Assembly: GCF_900185715.1 (NCBI RefSeq)
Contig: NZ_FYAS01000030.1
Location: 219,707-283,706, forward strand
DNA length: 64,000 nt
Source of the DNA: Allobosea sp. CS1GBMeth4
GTDB lineage: Bacteria > Pseudomonadota > Alphaproteobacteria > Rhizobiales > Beijerinckiaceae
Direction of reading: 5' to 3'
This document shows, piece by piece, positions 1 to 9,171 of the stretch (the first letter of the stretch is position 1; each line of letters opens with the position of its first letter). Under the pieces are notes generated by a model, which saw only the letters and a list, made by a program, of their open reading frames with translations, did no database searches and was not told where the DNA came from. A program made the position numbers and the translations under genes.

Positions 1-1235
1 TCGTCGAGGCTGCCCTCGCCCGAGATCGCCTGGCCGAGCCGGCTGATCACCGCGTTGAAGATGACGCGATTGCTCGTATAGCCCTGCAACTGGTAGGCGA
101 CCGGCGAGAGCTGCGCGACCTGATCCGAGAAGACCTTGAGCGCGGCCTTGGCGTGCGGGCTCGCGCCCTGGTAGTCGAGCCCCTTGGCGGCGATGCCGAG
201 ATGGCCGGGCACGAACAGCGAGCGGGCGTAGAACTCGCTCAGAACCGGCTCGCTGGCCAGGTATTCCATGACCTTGGCGACGGCCTCCGGGCTCTTGGTC
301 GTCTTGATCGCGACGAGACCGGCCCCGCCCGGCATGCCCGAGCAGGCGCCGGCGCCGCAGGGAGCGGGCACCGCGATCCAGTCGAAGGCGTCGCCCACCG
401 TCTTGTCGAACTGGGCGATCTGCCAGGAGCCCGACTGGTACATCACCACCTGGGCGTTCTTGAACTCGTCGTTGGCGCCGCGATAGGCGGTGCCGGAGAC
501 CGAGCCCCAGAGCTCCTTCTTCATCACGCCGGCGTTGTGCCAGTCATAGACCAGCTTGGCGCCGCGCTTGAAGCCGTCGTCGATCACCGCCGGCTCGCCC
601 TTGGCGTCGAAGACCTTGGCGCCCTCCGAGATCGCGACCGAGAAGAAGCGGTGGCCGGAGCGGTCCATCGCCAGCGGGAACGGGGCCTGGACCTTGGCGG
701 CGACCTCCTTGACCGTCTTGCCCCATTCCTCCCAGCTCGTCTTCGGGCCCGGAAGCGCGATGCCGGCCTGCTCGAACAGCGTCTTGTTGACGAAGGGCCC
801 GGAGACGGTCAGCTGCGTCATGAAGCCGGTGATCGCCTTGGCGTCGCCCTCCGGGCGCATCCACGGCAGGAAGGGGCCGAAATTCTTCTCCCAATAGGCG
901 GCGTCCTTGAGATGCGGCCGCAGGTCGAGCGCATAGCGGGCGACGCCGCCGAGATCGACGACGCGGGCGATGTCCGGCCCCTGGCCGGAGGCGAGCTGGA
1001 CGGGCAGGTTCTCGGTGATGGCCTTGTAGGGCACCTGGTCGAGCACGACCTTGATGTCCTTGTTCTGGGCCTCGAAACGCTTGAGCAGGTCGGTGAGGAC
1101 CTCGCCCTCGTTGCCGTCGGAGTACCAGGCGATGCGGACCGTGGTCTGGGCCTGCGCCGAGTCGCTCGCAACGAAGCCGCCCATGGCGAGGCCGGCCGTC
1201 AAGGCGAGCGCCGAAATCCAATGCTTGCTGTGCAT
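1..1235 (-). CDS. ABC sugar transporter substrate-binding protein (3' end cut by window)
   Basis: The frame runs from an ATG at 1235 to the window edge, giving 411 residues with no stop, so only the last part of the protein is missing. Residues 1-30 form a Sec signal peptide ending SAQAQ, so the product is periplasmic. The mature part has the layout of family 1 extracellular solute-binding proteins (IAWYSDGNEGEVLTDLL, later GQGPDIARVVDLGG), which feed sugars to ABC importers. The permeases should lie beyond the left edge. A purine-rich GGGGATGGAA precedes the start, and a LacI-type operator sits 55 bp upstream, so control by the divergent LacI regulator is likely. The sugar is not predictable. 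Confidence 0.85.
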   Translation of the reverse strand, partial: MHSKHWISALALTAGLAMGGFVASDSAQAQTTVRIAWYSDGNEGEVLTDLLKRFEAQNKDIKVVLDQVPYKAITENLPVQLASGQGPDIARVVDLGGVARYALDLRPHLKDAAYWEKNFGPFLPWMRPEGDAKAITGFMTQLTVSGPFVNKTLFEQAGIALPGPKTSWEEWGKTVKEVAAKVQAPFPLAMDRSGHRFFSVAISEGAKVFDAKGEPAVIDDGFKRGAKLVYDWHNAGVMKKELWGSVSGTAYRGANDEFKNAQVVMYQSGSWQIAQFDKTVGDAFDWIAVPAPCGAGACSGMPGGAGLVAIKTTKSPEAVAKVMEYLASEPVLSEFYARSLFVPGHLGIAAKGLDYQGASPHAKAALKVFSDQVAQLSPVAYQLQGYTSNRVIFNAVISRLGQAISGEGSLD

Positions 1236-1284
1236 GAGCGTTCCATCCCCGCTTGAGACGACGCCTCCAGGGCGTCTTGACTTC

Positions 1285-1315
1285 TAGTAAGGCAAACGTT
1301 TGCCTAGCTTGTCAA
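1285..1315 (-). promoter_or_regulatory. LacI-type operator inside the promoter of the sugar-binding protein gene
   Basis: AGGCAAACGTTTGCCT at 1290-1305 is a perfect 16-bp palindrome with a central CG, the usual shape of a LacI-family operator. On the minus strand TTGACA lies at 1315-1310, and a weak -10 (TTACTA) follows at 1290-1285, so the operator occupies the spacer. It lies between the divergent binding-protein and lacI genes and could serve both. Confidence 0.7.
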
Positions 1316-1380
1316 TCCCGAACTGAGCCGGCATCTCTGGCGGGCTGACTCGCCGGACGGGACAGCGGGAAGAGAGCGCG

Positions 1381-2418
1381 ATGAAGACCAGGGCAGCCAG
1401 GGCGCAGCAGGGTTCGGTGTCGCTCACCACCGTCGCCCGGGATACGGGCGTCTCGATCTCGACCGTCTCGCGCATCGTCAACGGCGAGAGCGGGCGGGCC
1501 TCGCCCGAGACGGTGGCGCGAGTCGAGGAGGCGATCGCGCGGCTGGGCTATCGGCCGAACCCTGTCGGGCGGGCCCTGCGCCACCGCGCCAGCCGGGTCG
1601 TGGCGATGCTCTCGCCCAATCTCGACAATCCGGCCATGGCGGCGATCGCGGTCTCGACCGAGGCGGCGCTGCGTGCCGCCGGCTACGTCATGATCCTCTG
1701 CGACACGCATGACCGCGCCGAGCTGCAGGACGATTACCTGCGGGCGATGCGCGAACAGTTCGTAGCCGGCTATGTGATGGTCAGCGCCGTGCGCAGCCGC
1801 GGGCTCGAGGAGACGCTGCAGCGCGGCGATCCCATGGTCTTCGTCGCACGCCACAACCCGCTCGGCGGCGGCGCCTATGTCGGCATCGACAACCGCGCCG
1901 CCGGCGCCGACGCCGCCGATTTCCTGCTGGCGCGCGGCATCGAGCGGCCGGCCGTGCTGACCGCGGCCCAGAACACCTCGAGCACCGCCGAGCGCGCCGC
2001 CGGCTTCATCGACCGCCTCGTCGCGCGCGGCGTCCCGGCCGATGCGATCCGCCGCGCCAGCGGCCCCGGCCTCTCGCATATCGAGATCGGCTACGCCGCC
2101 GCCAGGGCGCTGGTGCAGCAGGGCGGCTGGCCGGAGGGAGCGCTCTGCGTCAGCGACATGATCGCCTATGGCGCCTACCGGCTGGCGGTCGAGAACGGCG
2201 TGCCGATCCCGCAGCGCTGCACGCTGGTCGGCGTCGACGGCAATGCGATCAACCGCTGGATCGCGCCCTGGCTGACCTCGATCCGAATCCCCTATGAGAG
2301 CTTCGGCGGCCATGTCGTCGCCCAGTTGCGGTCGCTCTGGGCCGGAGAGCCGACGGCGGAGGTCCGTGTCCCGCATGAATTGCCGGCGGCGGCGTTCCCG
2401 GCGAAGGAGACGGCATGA
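1381..2418 (+). CDS. LacI-family transcriptional regulator
   Basis: This is a 345-residue repressor or activator of sugar genes. The LacI helix-turn-helix lies at residues 15-34 (TTVARDTGVSISTVSRIVNG), the hinge around 58-66, and a periplasmic-binding-like effector domain fills residues 70-335. It is divergent from the sugar-binding protein gene, and the shared intergenic region holds a perfect LacI operator, which strongly suggests local control. Its stop overlaps the start of the cupin gene by ATGA, implying translational coupling. The effector sugar is unknown. Confidence 0.92.
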   Translation: MKTRAARAQQGSVSLTTVARDTGVSISTVSRIVNGESGRASPETVARVEEAIARLGYRPNPVGRALRHRASRVVAMLSPNLDNPAMAAIAVSTEAALRAAGYVMILCDTHDRAELQDDYLRAMREQFVAGYVMVSAVRSRGLEETLQRGDPMVFVARHNPLGGGAYVGIDNRAAGADAADFLLARGIERPAVLTAAQNTSSTAERAAGFIDRLVARGVPADAIRRASGPGLSHIEIGYAAARALVQQGGWPEGALCVSDMIAYGAYRLAVENGVPIPQRCTLVGVDGNAINRWIAPWLTSIRIPYESFGGHVVAQLRSLWAGEPTAEVRVPHELPAAAFPAKETA

Positions 2419-2795
2419 TCCCCATCGATCACGAGACCCAGCCGCTCGAGCAATGGCGCGCCGGCGTGCTGACGCGGATGCGCGTCTCGGCGCTGGTGCG
2501 CTCCGCCCAGCTCTGCATCTTCGAGCAGTTCTGCGATCCCGGCCTCGGCGCTCCGATCCACCTCCACGCCGTCGAGGAGGTCCTGGAGGTGATGGAGGGC
2601 GAGGCGGAGGTCACGCTGCGCGGCGAAAGCCTGGTCCTGCGCGCCAACCAGTCCGTGCTGATCCCCGCCGGAGCGAAGCATGGCTTTCGGAACATCGGGA
2701 GCCGGGTGCTCAAGGTCCGCGCCACGCTCGCCGCGCCGATCTTCGAGGCGAGCTACGAGGATCGCGCCGAATTGTCGCGACGCTATGTCCCCTGA
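2415..2795 (+). CDS. cupin-domain protein
   Basis: A 126-residue single-domain cupin. The metal-ligand pattern is visible as H49, H51, E55 and H89 (motifs HLHAVEE and PAGAKHGFR), so it probably binds a divalent metal. It starts within the lacI stop codon (ATGA), so it is translated with the regulator. Such small cupins can be isomerases, dioxygenases or sugar sensors, and nothing here decides which. Its place between a sugar regulator and methylglyoxal synthase suggests a role in sugar metabolism; this is inference. Confidence 0.75.
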   Translation: MIPIDHETQPLEQWRAGVLTRMRVSALVRSAQLCIFEQFCDPGLGAPIHLHAVEEVLEVMEGEAEVTLRGESLVLRANQSVLIPAGAKHGFRNIGSRVLKVRATLAAPIFEASYEDRAELSRRYVP

Positions 2796-2814
2796 GCCGG
2801 CCGAGGAGGCGAGG

Positions 2815-3231
2815 ATGCCGCTGACGATCGGGATGATCGCCCATGACCGCAAGAAGCCGGAGCTGGCGCAATGGGCGAGCGACCATGCCGAGCTGATCGC
2901 GCCGCACCGCATCGTCGCGACCGCCACCACCGGCCAGGTACTGAAGGAGGCCATGCCCGATCTGGATATCCGCCTGGTCAAGAGCGGCCCGCTCGGCGGC
3001 GATCAGCAGATCGGCGCGATGATCGCGCAGGGCGAACTCGACGCGCTGATCTTCTTCCCGGACCCGCTGCAGGCCCAGCCGCACGATGTCGACGTCAAGG
3101 CGCTGCTGCGGCTGGTGCTGGTCTACGATATCCCCGCCGCCTTCAGCCCGCGTACCGCGACCGCGCTGGCGCAATCGGGGCTGCTGAGGGGGCAGTCGGA
3201 CCCGACCGGGCCGGAACAAGCCGGCCGGTGA
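2815..3231 (+). CDS. mgsA: methylglyoxal synthase
   Basis: Converts dihydroxyacetone phosphate to methylglyoxal and phosphate, a bypass used when sugar phosphates accumulate. The 138-residue protein carries the family core GPLGGDQQIGAMIAQG and FFPDPLQAQPHDVDVKALL. By comparison with the E. coli enzyme the catalytic residues are H10, D63, H90 and D93, all present. The start at 2815 follows a good ribosome site (GAGGAGGCGAGG); an in-frame ATG at 2785 would add 10 residues. It sits 19 bp after the cupin gene in the LacI-led operon, which places this toxic bypass under sugar-responsive control. Confidence 0.92.
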   Translation: MPLTIGMIAHDRKKPELAQWASDHAELIAPHRIVATATTGQVLKEAMPDLDIRLVKSGPLGGDQQIGAMIAQGELDALIFFPDPLQAQPHDVDVKALLRLVLVYDIPAAFSPRTATALAQSGLLRGQSDPTGPEQAGR

Positions 3232-3301
3232 GCCGTCTCTCCCTCCGAGAGGCAGGACATCCCCGCCTCGGAGCGTCGCATTGCCGGAATAGGGACCGCC
3301 G

Positions 3302-4618
3302 ATGAGCACATCGCATCATGTCGTGGTGATCGGCGGCGGCTTCGCCGGGCTCGAGACCGTGCACCGCCTGGCGGGCGCCGACACGCGCATCACCATCGTC
3401 GACCGTCGCAATCACCATCTCTTCCAGCCGCTGCTCTATCAGGTCGCCACCGCCTCGCTCGCGACCTCCGAGATCGCCTGGCCGATCCGTCACCTGTTCC
3501 GGCGGCGCCGGGACGTGACGACGCTGCTCGCCGAGGTCTCCGGCGTCGACGCCGCCAGGCGCGAGGTCGCGCTCTCGACCGGCGAGACGCTGCACTACGA
3601 TACGCTCGTCGTCGCCACCGGGGCGACCCACGCCTATTTCGGCCATGACGACTGGGAGCCGCACGCGCCCGGCCTGAAGACGCTGGAGGACGCGACGACG
3701 GTCCGCCGGCGCATCCTCGTCGCCTTCGAGCGCGCCGAGGCGGAAACCGATCCCGCGCGCCGCGCGGCCCTGCTCACCTTCGTCGTCATCGGCGCCGGCC
3801 CGACCGGGGTCGAGCTCGCCGGCACGATCGCGGAACTGGCCCGCGCGACCTTGCCGGGCGATTTCCGCCGGATCGACACCCGCTCGAGCCGGGTCGTCCT
3901 GGTCGAGGCGGGCCCGCGCATCCTGCCCAGCTTCGACGCGACCCTCGCGGCCTATGCGCATCGCGAACTCCAGCGCATCGGCGTCGAGGTCCGCACCGGC
4001 GTCCCGGTCACGGCCTGCGGTCCGGAGGGCGTCGTGATCGGCGAGGAAGGCCTGCCGGCGGCGACGGTGATCTGGGCGGCCGGCGTGCGCGCCTCGCCGG
4101 CCGGCGCCTGGCTCGATGCGCCGATGGACCGGGCCGGCCGCGTCCGCGTCGAGGCCGACCTGACCTTGCCGGCCCGGCCGGAGATCTTCGTGATCGGCGA
4201 CACGGCGAGCGTGACGGACCAGGACGGCAGGCCGGTTCCCGGCATCGCGCCCGCCGCCAAGCAGCAGGGCCGCCATGTCGCCGCGACGATCCGGCGGCGG
4301 CTGGCGGGCGACGCCGCGCCCAGGCCCTTCGCCTACAGCCATGCCGGCAGCCTCGCCACCATCGGCAAGCGCGTCGCGATCATCGATTTCGGCCGGGTGA
4401 AGCTGAAGGGTTGGCTCGCCTGGTGGCTCTGGGGCCTGGCGCACATCTATTTCCTGATCGGCGTGCGCAACCGGCTCAGCGTCGCGCTGAGCTGGCTCTG
4501 GATCCATGTCCGGGATCAGCGCAGCGCCCGCCTGATCACCCAGCGCGACGTGAGGCAGGCAGACCCGGGCAGGACCGGGCGGAGCGAGCCGGCGCCCTCG
4601 GTTTCGGCGCCGGGCTGA
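3302..4618 (+). CDS. ndh: type II NADH dehydrogenase-like FAD oxidoreductase
   Basis: A 438-residue pyridine nucleotide-disulfide family protein of the NDH-2 type, which passes electrons from NADH to quinone without pumping protons. The FAD Rossmann motif GGGFAG is at residues 11-16 and a second dinucleotide motif (VIGAGPTGVELAG) near residue 163. FVIGDTASV near residue 296 is the second FAD contact. The C-terminal stretch is Trp-rich and amphipathic (GWLAWWLWGLAHIYFLIG), suiting membrane attachment. It starts 70 bp after mgsA on the same strand and may be co-transcribed. The gene symbol rests on family resemblance only. Confidence 0.85.
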   Translation: MSTSHHVVVIGGGFAGLETVHRLAGADTRITIVDRRNHHLFQPLLYQVATASLATSEIAWPIRHLFRRRRDVTTLLAEVSGVDAARREVALSTGETLHYDTLVVATGATHAYFGHDDWEPHAPGLKTLEDATTVRRRILVAFERAEAETDPARRAALLTFVVIGAGPTGVELAGTIAELARATLPGDFRRIDTRSSRVVLVEAGPRILPSFDATLAAYAHRELQRIGVEVRTGVPVTACGPEGVVIGEEGLPAATVIWAAGVRASPAGAWLDAPMDRAGRVRVEADLTLPARPEIFVIGDTASVTDQDGRPVPGIAPAAKQQGRHVAATIRRRLAGDAAPRPFAYSHAGSLATIGKRVAIIDFGRVKLKGWLAWWLWGLAHIYFLIGVRNRLSVALSWLWIHVRDQRSARLITQRDVRQADPGRTGRSEPAPSVSAPG

Positions 4619-4629
4619 GCTTTGGCGTC

Positions 4630-5511
4630 ATGTTCGACCGATTCACCCTCGACTACGCCGAGACGCCCGAAGCCAGGCTCCGCTTCCGGGCCGGCGGCAG
4701 CGGTCCGCCGCTTCTGCTGCTCCACGGACATCCACGCACGCACACGACCTGGCACCGCGTCGCGCCGCTGCTGGCCAGGTCCTTCACCGTCGTCTGCCCC
4801 GACCTGCGGGGGTTCGGCCTCTCCAGCAAGCCGCCGGACACCCCCGATCACGCCGGCTCGTCGAAGCGGGCCAAGGCCCGCGACTGCGTCGCGCTGATGC
4901 GCGCGCTCGGCTTCCCGCGCTTCGCCATCGTCGGCCATGACCGCGGCGCCTACACCGCCTTCCGCACGGCGATGGACCATCGCGATTCGATCGCGGCGCT
5001 CGCCGTGCTCGACGGCGTGCCGATCCTCGAGGCCCTGGAGCGCTGCGGCGAGACCTTCGCCCGCAGATGGTGGCACTGGTTCTTCTTCGCCCAGCCCGAA
5101 AAGCCCGAGCGCGCCATCCTCGCCGATCCCGACGCCTGGTACGGCGGCTCGCCGGCGGCGATGGGCGCGGGGAACTATCGCGATTTCCAGCGCGCGATCC
5201 ATAATCCCGAGACGGTCCACGGCATGCTCGAGGACTATCGCGCCGGGCTCGGCATCGACCGCCGCCACGACGAGGAGGACCGGCGCCTGGGCCGGCAGGT
5301 GCAATGTCCGACGCTCTGCCTGTGGTCCAGCCGCGACGATCTCGAGACGCTCTATGGCGACGTGCTGGCGGTCTGGCGGCCCTGGGCGCCGGACCTGCGC
5401 GGCGGCGTCATCGAAAGCGGACACCACATGGCCGAGGAGGCGCCGGAGCAGCTGGCCGCGGCGCTGTCGAGCTTCCTCGGCGAGATCGGCTACGGCGCGC
5501 CGGTCAGATAG
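4630..5511 (+). CDS. fluoroacetate/haloacetate dehalogenase-like alpha/beta hydrolase
   Basis: A 293-residue alpha/beta hydrolase with the features of fluoroacetate dehalogenases rather than generic esterases. The nucleophile is an aspartate (GHDRG, D103), with the acid D127 and H265 ([11 protein letters not shown]). The oxyanion motif is HGHP at 31-34. The halide-binding His-Trp pair is kept at H148-W149 ([12 protein letters not shown]), and the Tyr of DYRAGLGID matches the third halide ligand. The ATG at 4630 lies 12 bp after the previous stop. Its 3' end overlaps the convergent pgi gene by 22 bp. Epoxide hydrolases share the Asp nucleophile, but the His-Trp pair favours dehalogenase. Confidence 0.8.
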   Translation: MFDRFTLDYAETPEARLRFRAGGSGPPLLLLHGHPRTHTTWHRVAPLLARSFTVVCPDLRGFGLSSKPPDTPDHAGSSKRAKARDCVALMRALGFPRFAIVGHDRGAYTAFRTAMDHRDSIAALAVLDGVPILEALERCGETFARRWWHWFFFAQPEKPERAILADPDAWYGGSPAAMGAGNYRDFQRAIHNPETVHGMLEDYRAGLGIDRRHDEEDRRLGRQVQCPTLCLWSSRDDLETLYGDVLAVWRPWAPDLRGGVIESGHHMAEEAPEQLAAALSSFLGEIGYGAPVR

Positions 5512-7121
5512 CGCGCCAGCCCCGCGGTCGAGGAATCATGCGCCTCCGGCGAGGCCTTGCCCTCGATCACCGGCAGCAGCGCCGTCGCCAGCTCCTTGCC
5601 GAGCTCGACGCCCCACTGGTCGAAGGCGTTGATGTCGAACACCGCCGCCTCGACGAAGACGCGGTGCTCGTAGAGCGCGATCAGCCGCCCGAGCGTGAAC
5701 GGGTCGAGCTTGCGATAGGCGATGGTCACACTCGGCCGGTTGCCGGGGAAGACCTTGTGCGGCGCGAGCTGCTCGACCGCCTCGGGCGACAGCCCCTGCC
5801 CGGCGAGCTGCGCCTTGGCCTCCTCCAGGGTGCGCCCCTTCATCATCGCCTCGCTCTGGGCGAGGCAGTTGGCCAGCAGCAGACGGTGCTGATGGGCGAG
5901 CTCCGGCTCATGCCCCTCCGCGGCGACCAGGAACTCGCAGGGGATGATGTCGGTGCCCTGATGCAGCAGCTGGAAGAAGGCGTGCTGGCCGTTGGTGCCG
6001 GGCTCGCCCCAGACCAGCGGGCCCGTCGGCCGCGTCACGGCGCCGCCCGCCTTGTGCACGCGCTTGCCGTTCGACTCCATGTCGAGCTGCTGCAGATAGG
6101 CCGGCAGCCGCGCAAGGCGCTGATCGTAAGGAAGAACCGCGCGCGCGGGATAGCCGCAGCTCTCGCGGTGCCAGAGCCCGATCAGACCGAGCAGCACCGG
6201 CAGGTTGCGAGCGAGCGGGGCGCTGCGGAAATGCTCGTCCATCGCATGGGCGCCGGCGAGGAAGGCGCGGAAGTTCTCCGAGCCGACGGCGATCATCACC
6301 GGCAGGCCGATCGCCGACCAGACCGAATAGCGCCCGCCGACCCAGTCCCAGAAGCCGAAGATGCGGTCGGGCGCGATGCCGAAGGCGGCGACCTTGTCGA
6401 GCGCGGTCGAGACCGCGGCGAAATGCCGGCCGACGGCCGCCTCCCCGAGCGCGCCGGCGATCCAGCGTCGCGCCGTCGCGGCGTTGGTCATGGTCTCGAT
6501 CGTGGTGAAGGTCTTCGACGCCACGATCACGAGCGTCCGCGCCGGGTCGAGCCTCGCCAGCGTGTCGGCGATATGGGCGCCGTCGACATTGGAGACGTAG
6601 TGCAGGCGCGGGCCGTCATGATAGGGCGCCAGCGCCAGCGTCGCCATCACCGGGCCGAGATCGGAGCCGCCGATGCCGATATTCACGACGTCGCTGAAGC
6701 GGCCGCCATCGGCCGCCGCGATCGCGCCGCCACGGATGCCCTCGGCGAAGGCGGACATCCGCGCCAGCGTCGCTCTCACCTCGGGCATGACGTCGACGCC
6801 GCCGACCATCACCGGCCGGTCCGACTGGTTGCGCAGCGCCGTGTGCAGGACGGCGCGACCTTCGGTCGTGTTGATCGGCTCGCCGGCGAACATGGCGTCG
6901 CGCTTGGCCGCGACCTCGGCCGCCTCGGCGAGGGCCAGCAGCAGCCTCATCGTCTCGGCGCTCACCGCCGTCTTGGAATAGTCGAGCAGGAGATCGTCGA
7001 GCCGGGCCGAGAAGCCGGCGAAGCGTTGCGGGTCGGCGGCGAAGATCTCGCGCAGGTGCTGCGCGACGGTTCGGGTGCGGTGCGCGGAAAGATCCGCCCA
7101 GGCCTTCTCCAGCACGATCAT
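5490..7121 (-). CDS. pgi: glucose-6-phosphate isomerase
   Basis: Interconverts glucose 6-phosphate and fructose 6-phosphate in the cytoplasm. The 543-residue length matches bacterial Pgi. The phosphate-binding region [14 protein letters not shown] and the family signature [16 protein letters not shown] are intact, as are [20 protein letters not shown] and the C-terminal KVFPGNRPS. It follows the PfkB kinase and IclR genes on the minus strand after a 110-bp gap, so the three may form one sugar-processing unit. The 3' end overlaps the hydrolase gene. Confidence 0.97.
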   Translation of the reverse strand: MIVLEKAWADLSAHRTRTVAQHLREIFAADPQRFAGFSARLDDLLLDYSKTAVSAETMRLLLALAEAAEVAAKRDAMFAGEPINTTEGRAVLHTALRNQSDRPVMVGGVDVMPEVRATLARMSAFAEGIRGGAIAAADGGRFSDVVNIGIGGSDLGPVMATLALAPYHDGPRLHYVSNVDGAHIADTLARLDPARTLVIVASKTFTTIETMTNAATARRWIAGALGEAAVGRHFAAVSTALDKVAAFGIAPDRIFGFWDWVGGRYSVWSAIGLPVMIAVGSENFRAFLAGAHAMDEHFRSAPLARNLPVLLGLIGLWHRESCGYPARAVLPYDQRLARLPAYLQQLDMESNGKRVHKAGGAVTRPTGPLVWGEPGTNGQHAFFQLLHQGTDIIPCEFLVAAEGHEPELAHQHRLLLANCLAQSEAMMKGRTLEEAKAQLAGQGLSPEAVEQLAPHKVFPGNRPSVTIAYRKLDPFTLGRLIALYEHRVFVEAAVFDINAFDQWGVELGKELATALLPVIEGKASPEAHDSSTAGLARYLTGAP

Positions 7122-7231
7122 TCTCCGTGGCGATTGCGATCGGCCGCCGTGGCGGCAAGCCGGGGTAGCATACCGATGGCGGCGTGGTCACGGCAGCGGG
7201 CGGAAGGGGGTAGCCATGCGCGCGCCGAGCC

Positions 7232-8185
7232 TCAGGCAGGATCGACCAGCTTCGACCTCACCTCGGAGGCGCAGGGCGGGTCGGCGCCGTGACGGCCGAC
7301 CGTGATCGCAGCCGCGGTCGCGGCATAGGCCAGCAGTTCCCGCAAGGCGGAGAGATCGAGCGCGGCGACGGTGTCGAGGCCGAGGCGGCCCGTCTGCGAG
7401 AGGCGGGCCAGCAGCGCGGCATGGAAGCTGTCGCCCGCGCCGACCGTGTCGCGGACGGCGACGGGCCGCGCGGCCAGCTCGACTTGCCCGGCGGCGCAGA
7501 AGCCGACCGCCCCTTCCGCCCCGCGCGTGATCACCACCAGCTTCGCGCCGAGGCCCAGCCAGTAGGCGGCCGCGTCCTGCAGCGACAGCCTTCCGCCCCA
7601 GGCGATCCGGACATCCTCCTCGCTCGCCTTGACGATGGTGGCGACGCGGTAGAAGCGCTCGGCGGCACGCGCCCATAGCGCCATGTCCGGCACCACGCCC
7701 GGCCGCAGGTTCGGATCGACGCTGATCGCGAGACGGCCCTGCTCGCGCACCGCGAGCAGGGCGAGCGTCGAGCCCGTCGGCTCGACCGCCATGCTGTAGG
7801 AGCCGAAGCTGAGCGCCTCCACCTCCGGCGGCAAGGCCGCCGGCAGATCCGCCGGCATCAGGAACCGGTCGGCGGCGCCCTCGCCGTGGAAACCGTAGCT
7901 CGGCTGGCCGTCCGCACCCGTCGCGACGGCCGAGATGGTGGAGAGCCGGTCGCTGCGGGCGATGAAGCGGGTCTCGACACCCTCCTGCCGCAGGCGCTCG
8001 GCCAGCATCGCGCCGATACCGTCGCGCGAGATCGCGCCCAGGAAGCCGGCCGGCACGCCGAGCCGCGCCAGGCCGATCGCGACATTGAAGGGCGAGCCTC
8101 CGGCGACGGCCCGGCCGGCCATCTGCGCGCCCTCGGGCGGATCGAGGAAGAGGTCGACCAGCGCCTCGCCGCAGACCAGGATCAT
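7232..8185 (-). CDS. PfkB-family carbohydrate kinase, fructokinase-like
   Basis: A 317-residue sugar kinase of the ribokinase/PfkB family. The N-terminal sugar site GGSPFNVAIGLARLG near residue 29 and the C-terminal ATP-site signature DTVGAGDSFHAALL with the catalytic Asp are intact. With pgi downstream, fructose to fructose 6-phosphate is the most natural reaction, but 2-keto-3-deoxygluconate or other sugars cannot be excluded. Its start overlaps the stop of the IclR gene by 4 bp (ATGA), so regulator and kinase are co-translated. Confidence 0.87.
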   Translation of the reverse strand: MILVCGEALVDLFLDPPEGAQMAGRAVAGGSPFNVAIGLARLGVPAGFLGAISRDGIGAMLAERLRQEGVETRFIARSDRLSTISAVATGADGQPSYGFHGEGAADRFLMPADLPAALPPEVEALSFGSYSMAVEPTGSTLALLAVREQGRLAISVDPNLRPGVVPDMALWARAAERFYRVATIVKASEEDVRIAWGGRLSLQDAAAYWLGLGAKLVVITRGAEGAVGFCAAGQVELAARPVAVRDTVGAGDSFHAALLARLSQTGRLGLDTVAALDLSALRELLAYAATAAAITVGRHGADPPCASEVRSKLVDPA

Positions 8186-8991
8186 GCCATCACACTCAGG
8201 CTGCGCGAAGGATGGCGCAAGGCGGCATCGAACGGATTGATCGTCGCGCCGAGGGTCGCGGCCTCCGCCTTGAGGATGGCGACGACGCCGGGCAGGCGCT
8301 CCGGGCGCAGCCGCTCCGCCAGGGTGCCGACGCTGAGCGCCGCGACGACCCGCCCCTGCGCGTCGAAGACCGGCACACCCAGGCCCGCCATGCCCGGGAT
8401 CAGCCCGGTGTTGAGATTGACCCAGCCTTGCTCGCGGGCCTTCGCCAGCTCGACCCGCAGCGCCGCCTCGTCGAGAAAGCCGCGGTCGAGCAGGCGCGGC
8501 ACGTTGAAGCGGATCACCGCCTCGCGCTCGGCCTCGGGCAGATGCGCGAGGATGGCGAGGCTCCCCTGCCCCAGCCCGAGCGGCACCTTGCCGCCGATAT
8601 CGCCGGTGAAGGAGCGGATCGGGAACGGCCCCTCGATCCGGTCGAGGCAGACCGCGTCATAGCCGTTGCGGACGAGCAGGAAGATCGTGTCGGCCAGGGT
8701 CGCCGAGAGGCGCAGGAGCACCGGCTTGGCGAGGTCGCGCAGGCCGCCGGCCTGGCCGGCGCGCGCCGCCAGCACGAAGAAGTCGAGCGCCAGCCGGTAG
8801 CGCTTGCCGACCTGCTCGACGAAGCCCTCGGCGGCGAGGTCCTGCAAGGCGCGGTGCGCGGTCGGCTGGCTGCAGCCGGCCTGCTCGGCGAGATCCTTCA
8901 GGCGGATCCCGCCGGTATCGGCTGCGCCGACCAGGCGCAGCAGACCGAGCGCCCGGCGCAGGCTCGACAAGGTTTCGGCGGATTCGGCCAT
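8182..8991 (-). CDS. IclR-family transcriptional regulator
   Basis: An IclR regulator of about 269 residues: an N-terminal winged helix (LKDLAEQAGCSQPTAHRALQDL) followed by the IclR effector domain ending near residue 250. The ATG at 8991 is preferred; an in-frame TTG at 9027 would add 12 residues, and neither has a clear ribosome site. It overlaps the PfkB kinase gene and faces the PotABCD/dehydrogenase operon across a 180-bp region with two similar operator-like copies, so it may control either or both sides. Confidence 0.88.
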   Translation of the reverse strand: MAESAETLSSLRRALGLLRLVGAADTGGIRLKDLAEQAGCSQPTAHRALQDLAAEGFVEQVGKRYRLALDFFVLAARAGQAGGLRDLAKPVLLRLSATLADTIFLLVRNGYDAVCLDRIEGPFPIRSFTGDIGGKVPLGLGQGSLAILAHLPEAEREAVIRFNVPRLLDRGFLDEAALRVELAKAREQGWVNLNTGLIPGMAGLGVPVFDAQGRVVAALSVGTLAERLRPERLPGVVAILKAEAATLGATINPFDAALRHPSRSLSVMA

Positions 8992-9032
8992 CCGCGCAGC
9001 GTTAATCAGCAGCAAGGCATCAGGCAAGTAAT

Positions 9033-9078
9033 TTCACATATCGGAATTCACGGCATAAAAATTCTCATATCCGGAATT
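9033..9078. promoter_or_regulatory. pair of IclR-type operator-like repeats in divergent promoter region
   Basis: Two imperfect copies of one motif, TTCACATATCGGAATT (9033-9048) and TTCTCATATCCGGAATT (9062-9078), start 29 bp apart, close to three helical turns. Each has TTC/GAA inverted ends. They lie between an IclR gene and the transporter operon it faces. A related TTCACATATGAA site lies beside the window's other IclR gene. Operator function is inferred. Confidence 0.55.
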
Positions 9079-9171
9079 ACTGATTGACGGCGGTGGGGAG
9101 GCCCGGATTCTGGCCGGCATACCGGCAAAAGACCCCGATGAGCGGGTGGGGCGAGCCAGGCGGGAGAGGTC

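Noticed and set aside
5304..7292. 662-codon plus-strand frame
   Set aside because: It is antisense to pgi, which is complete and conserved.
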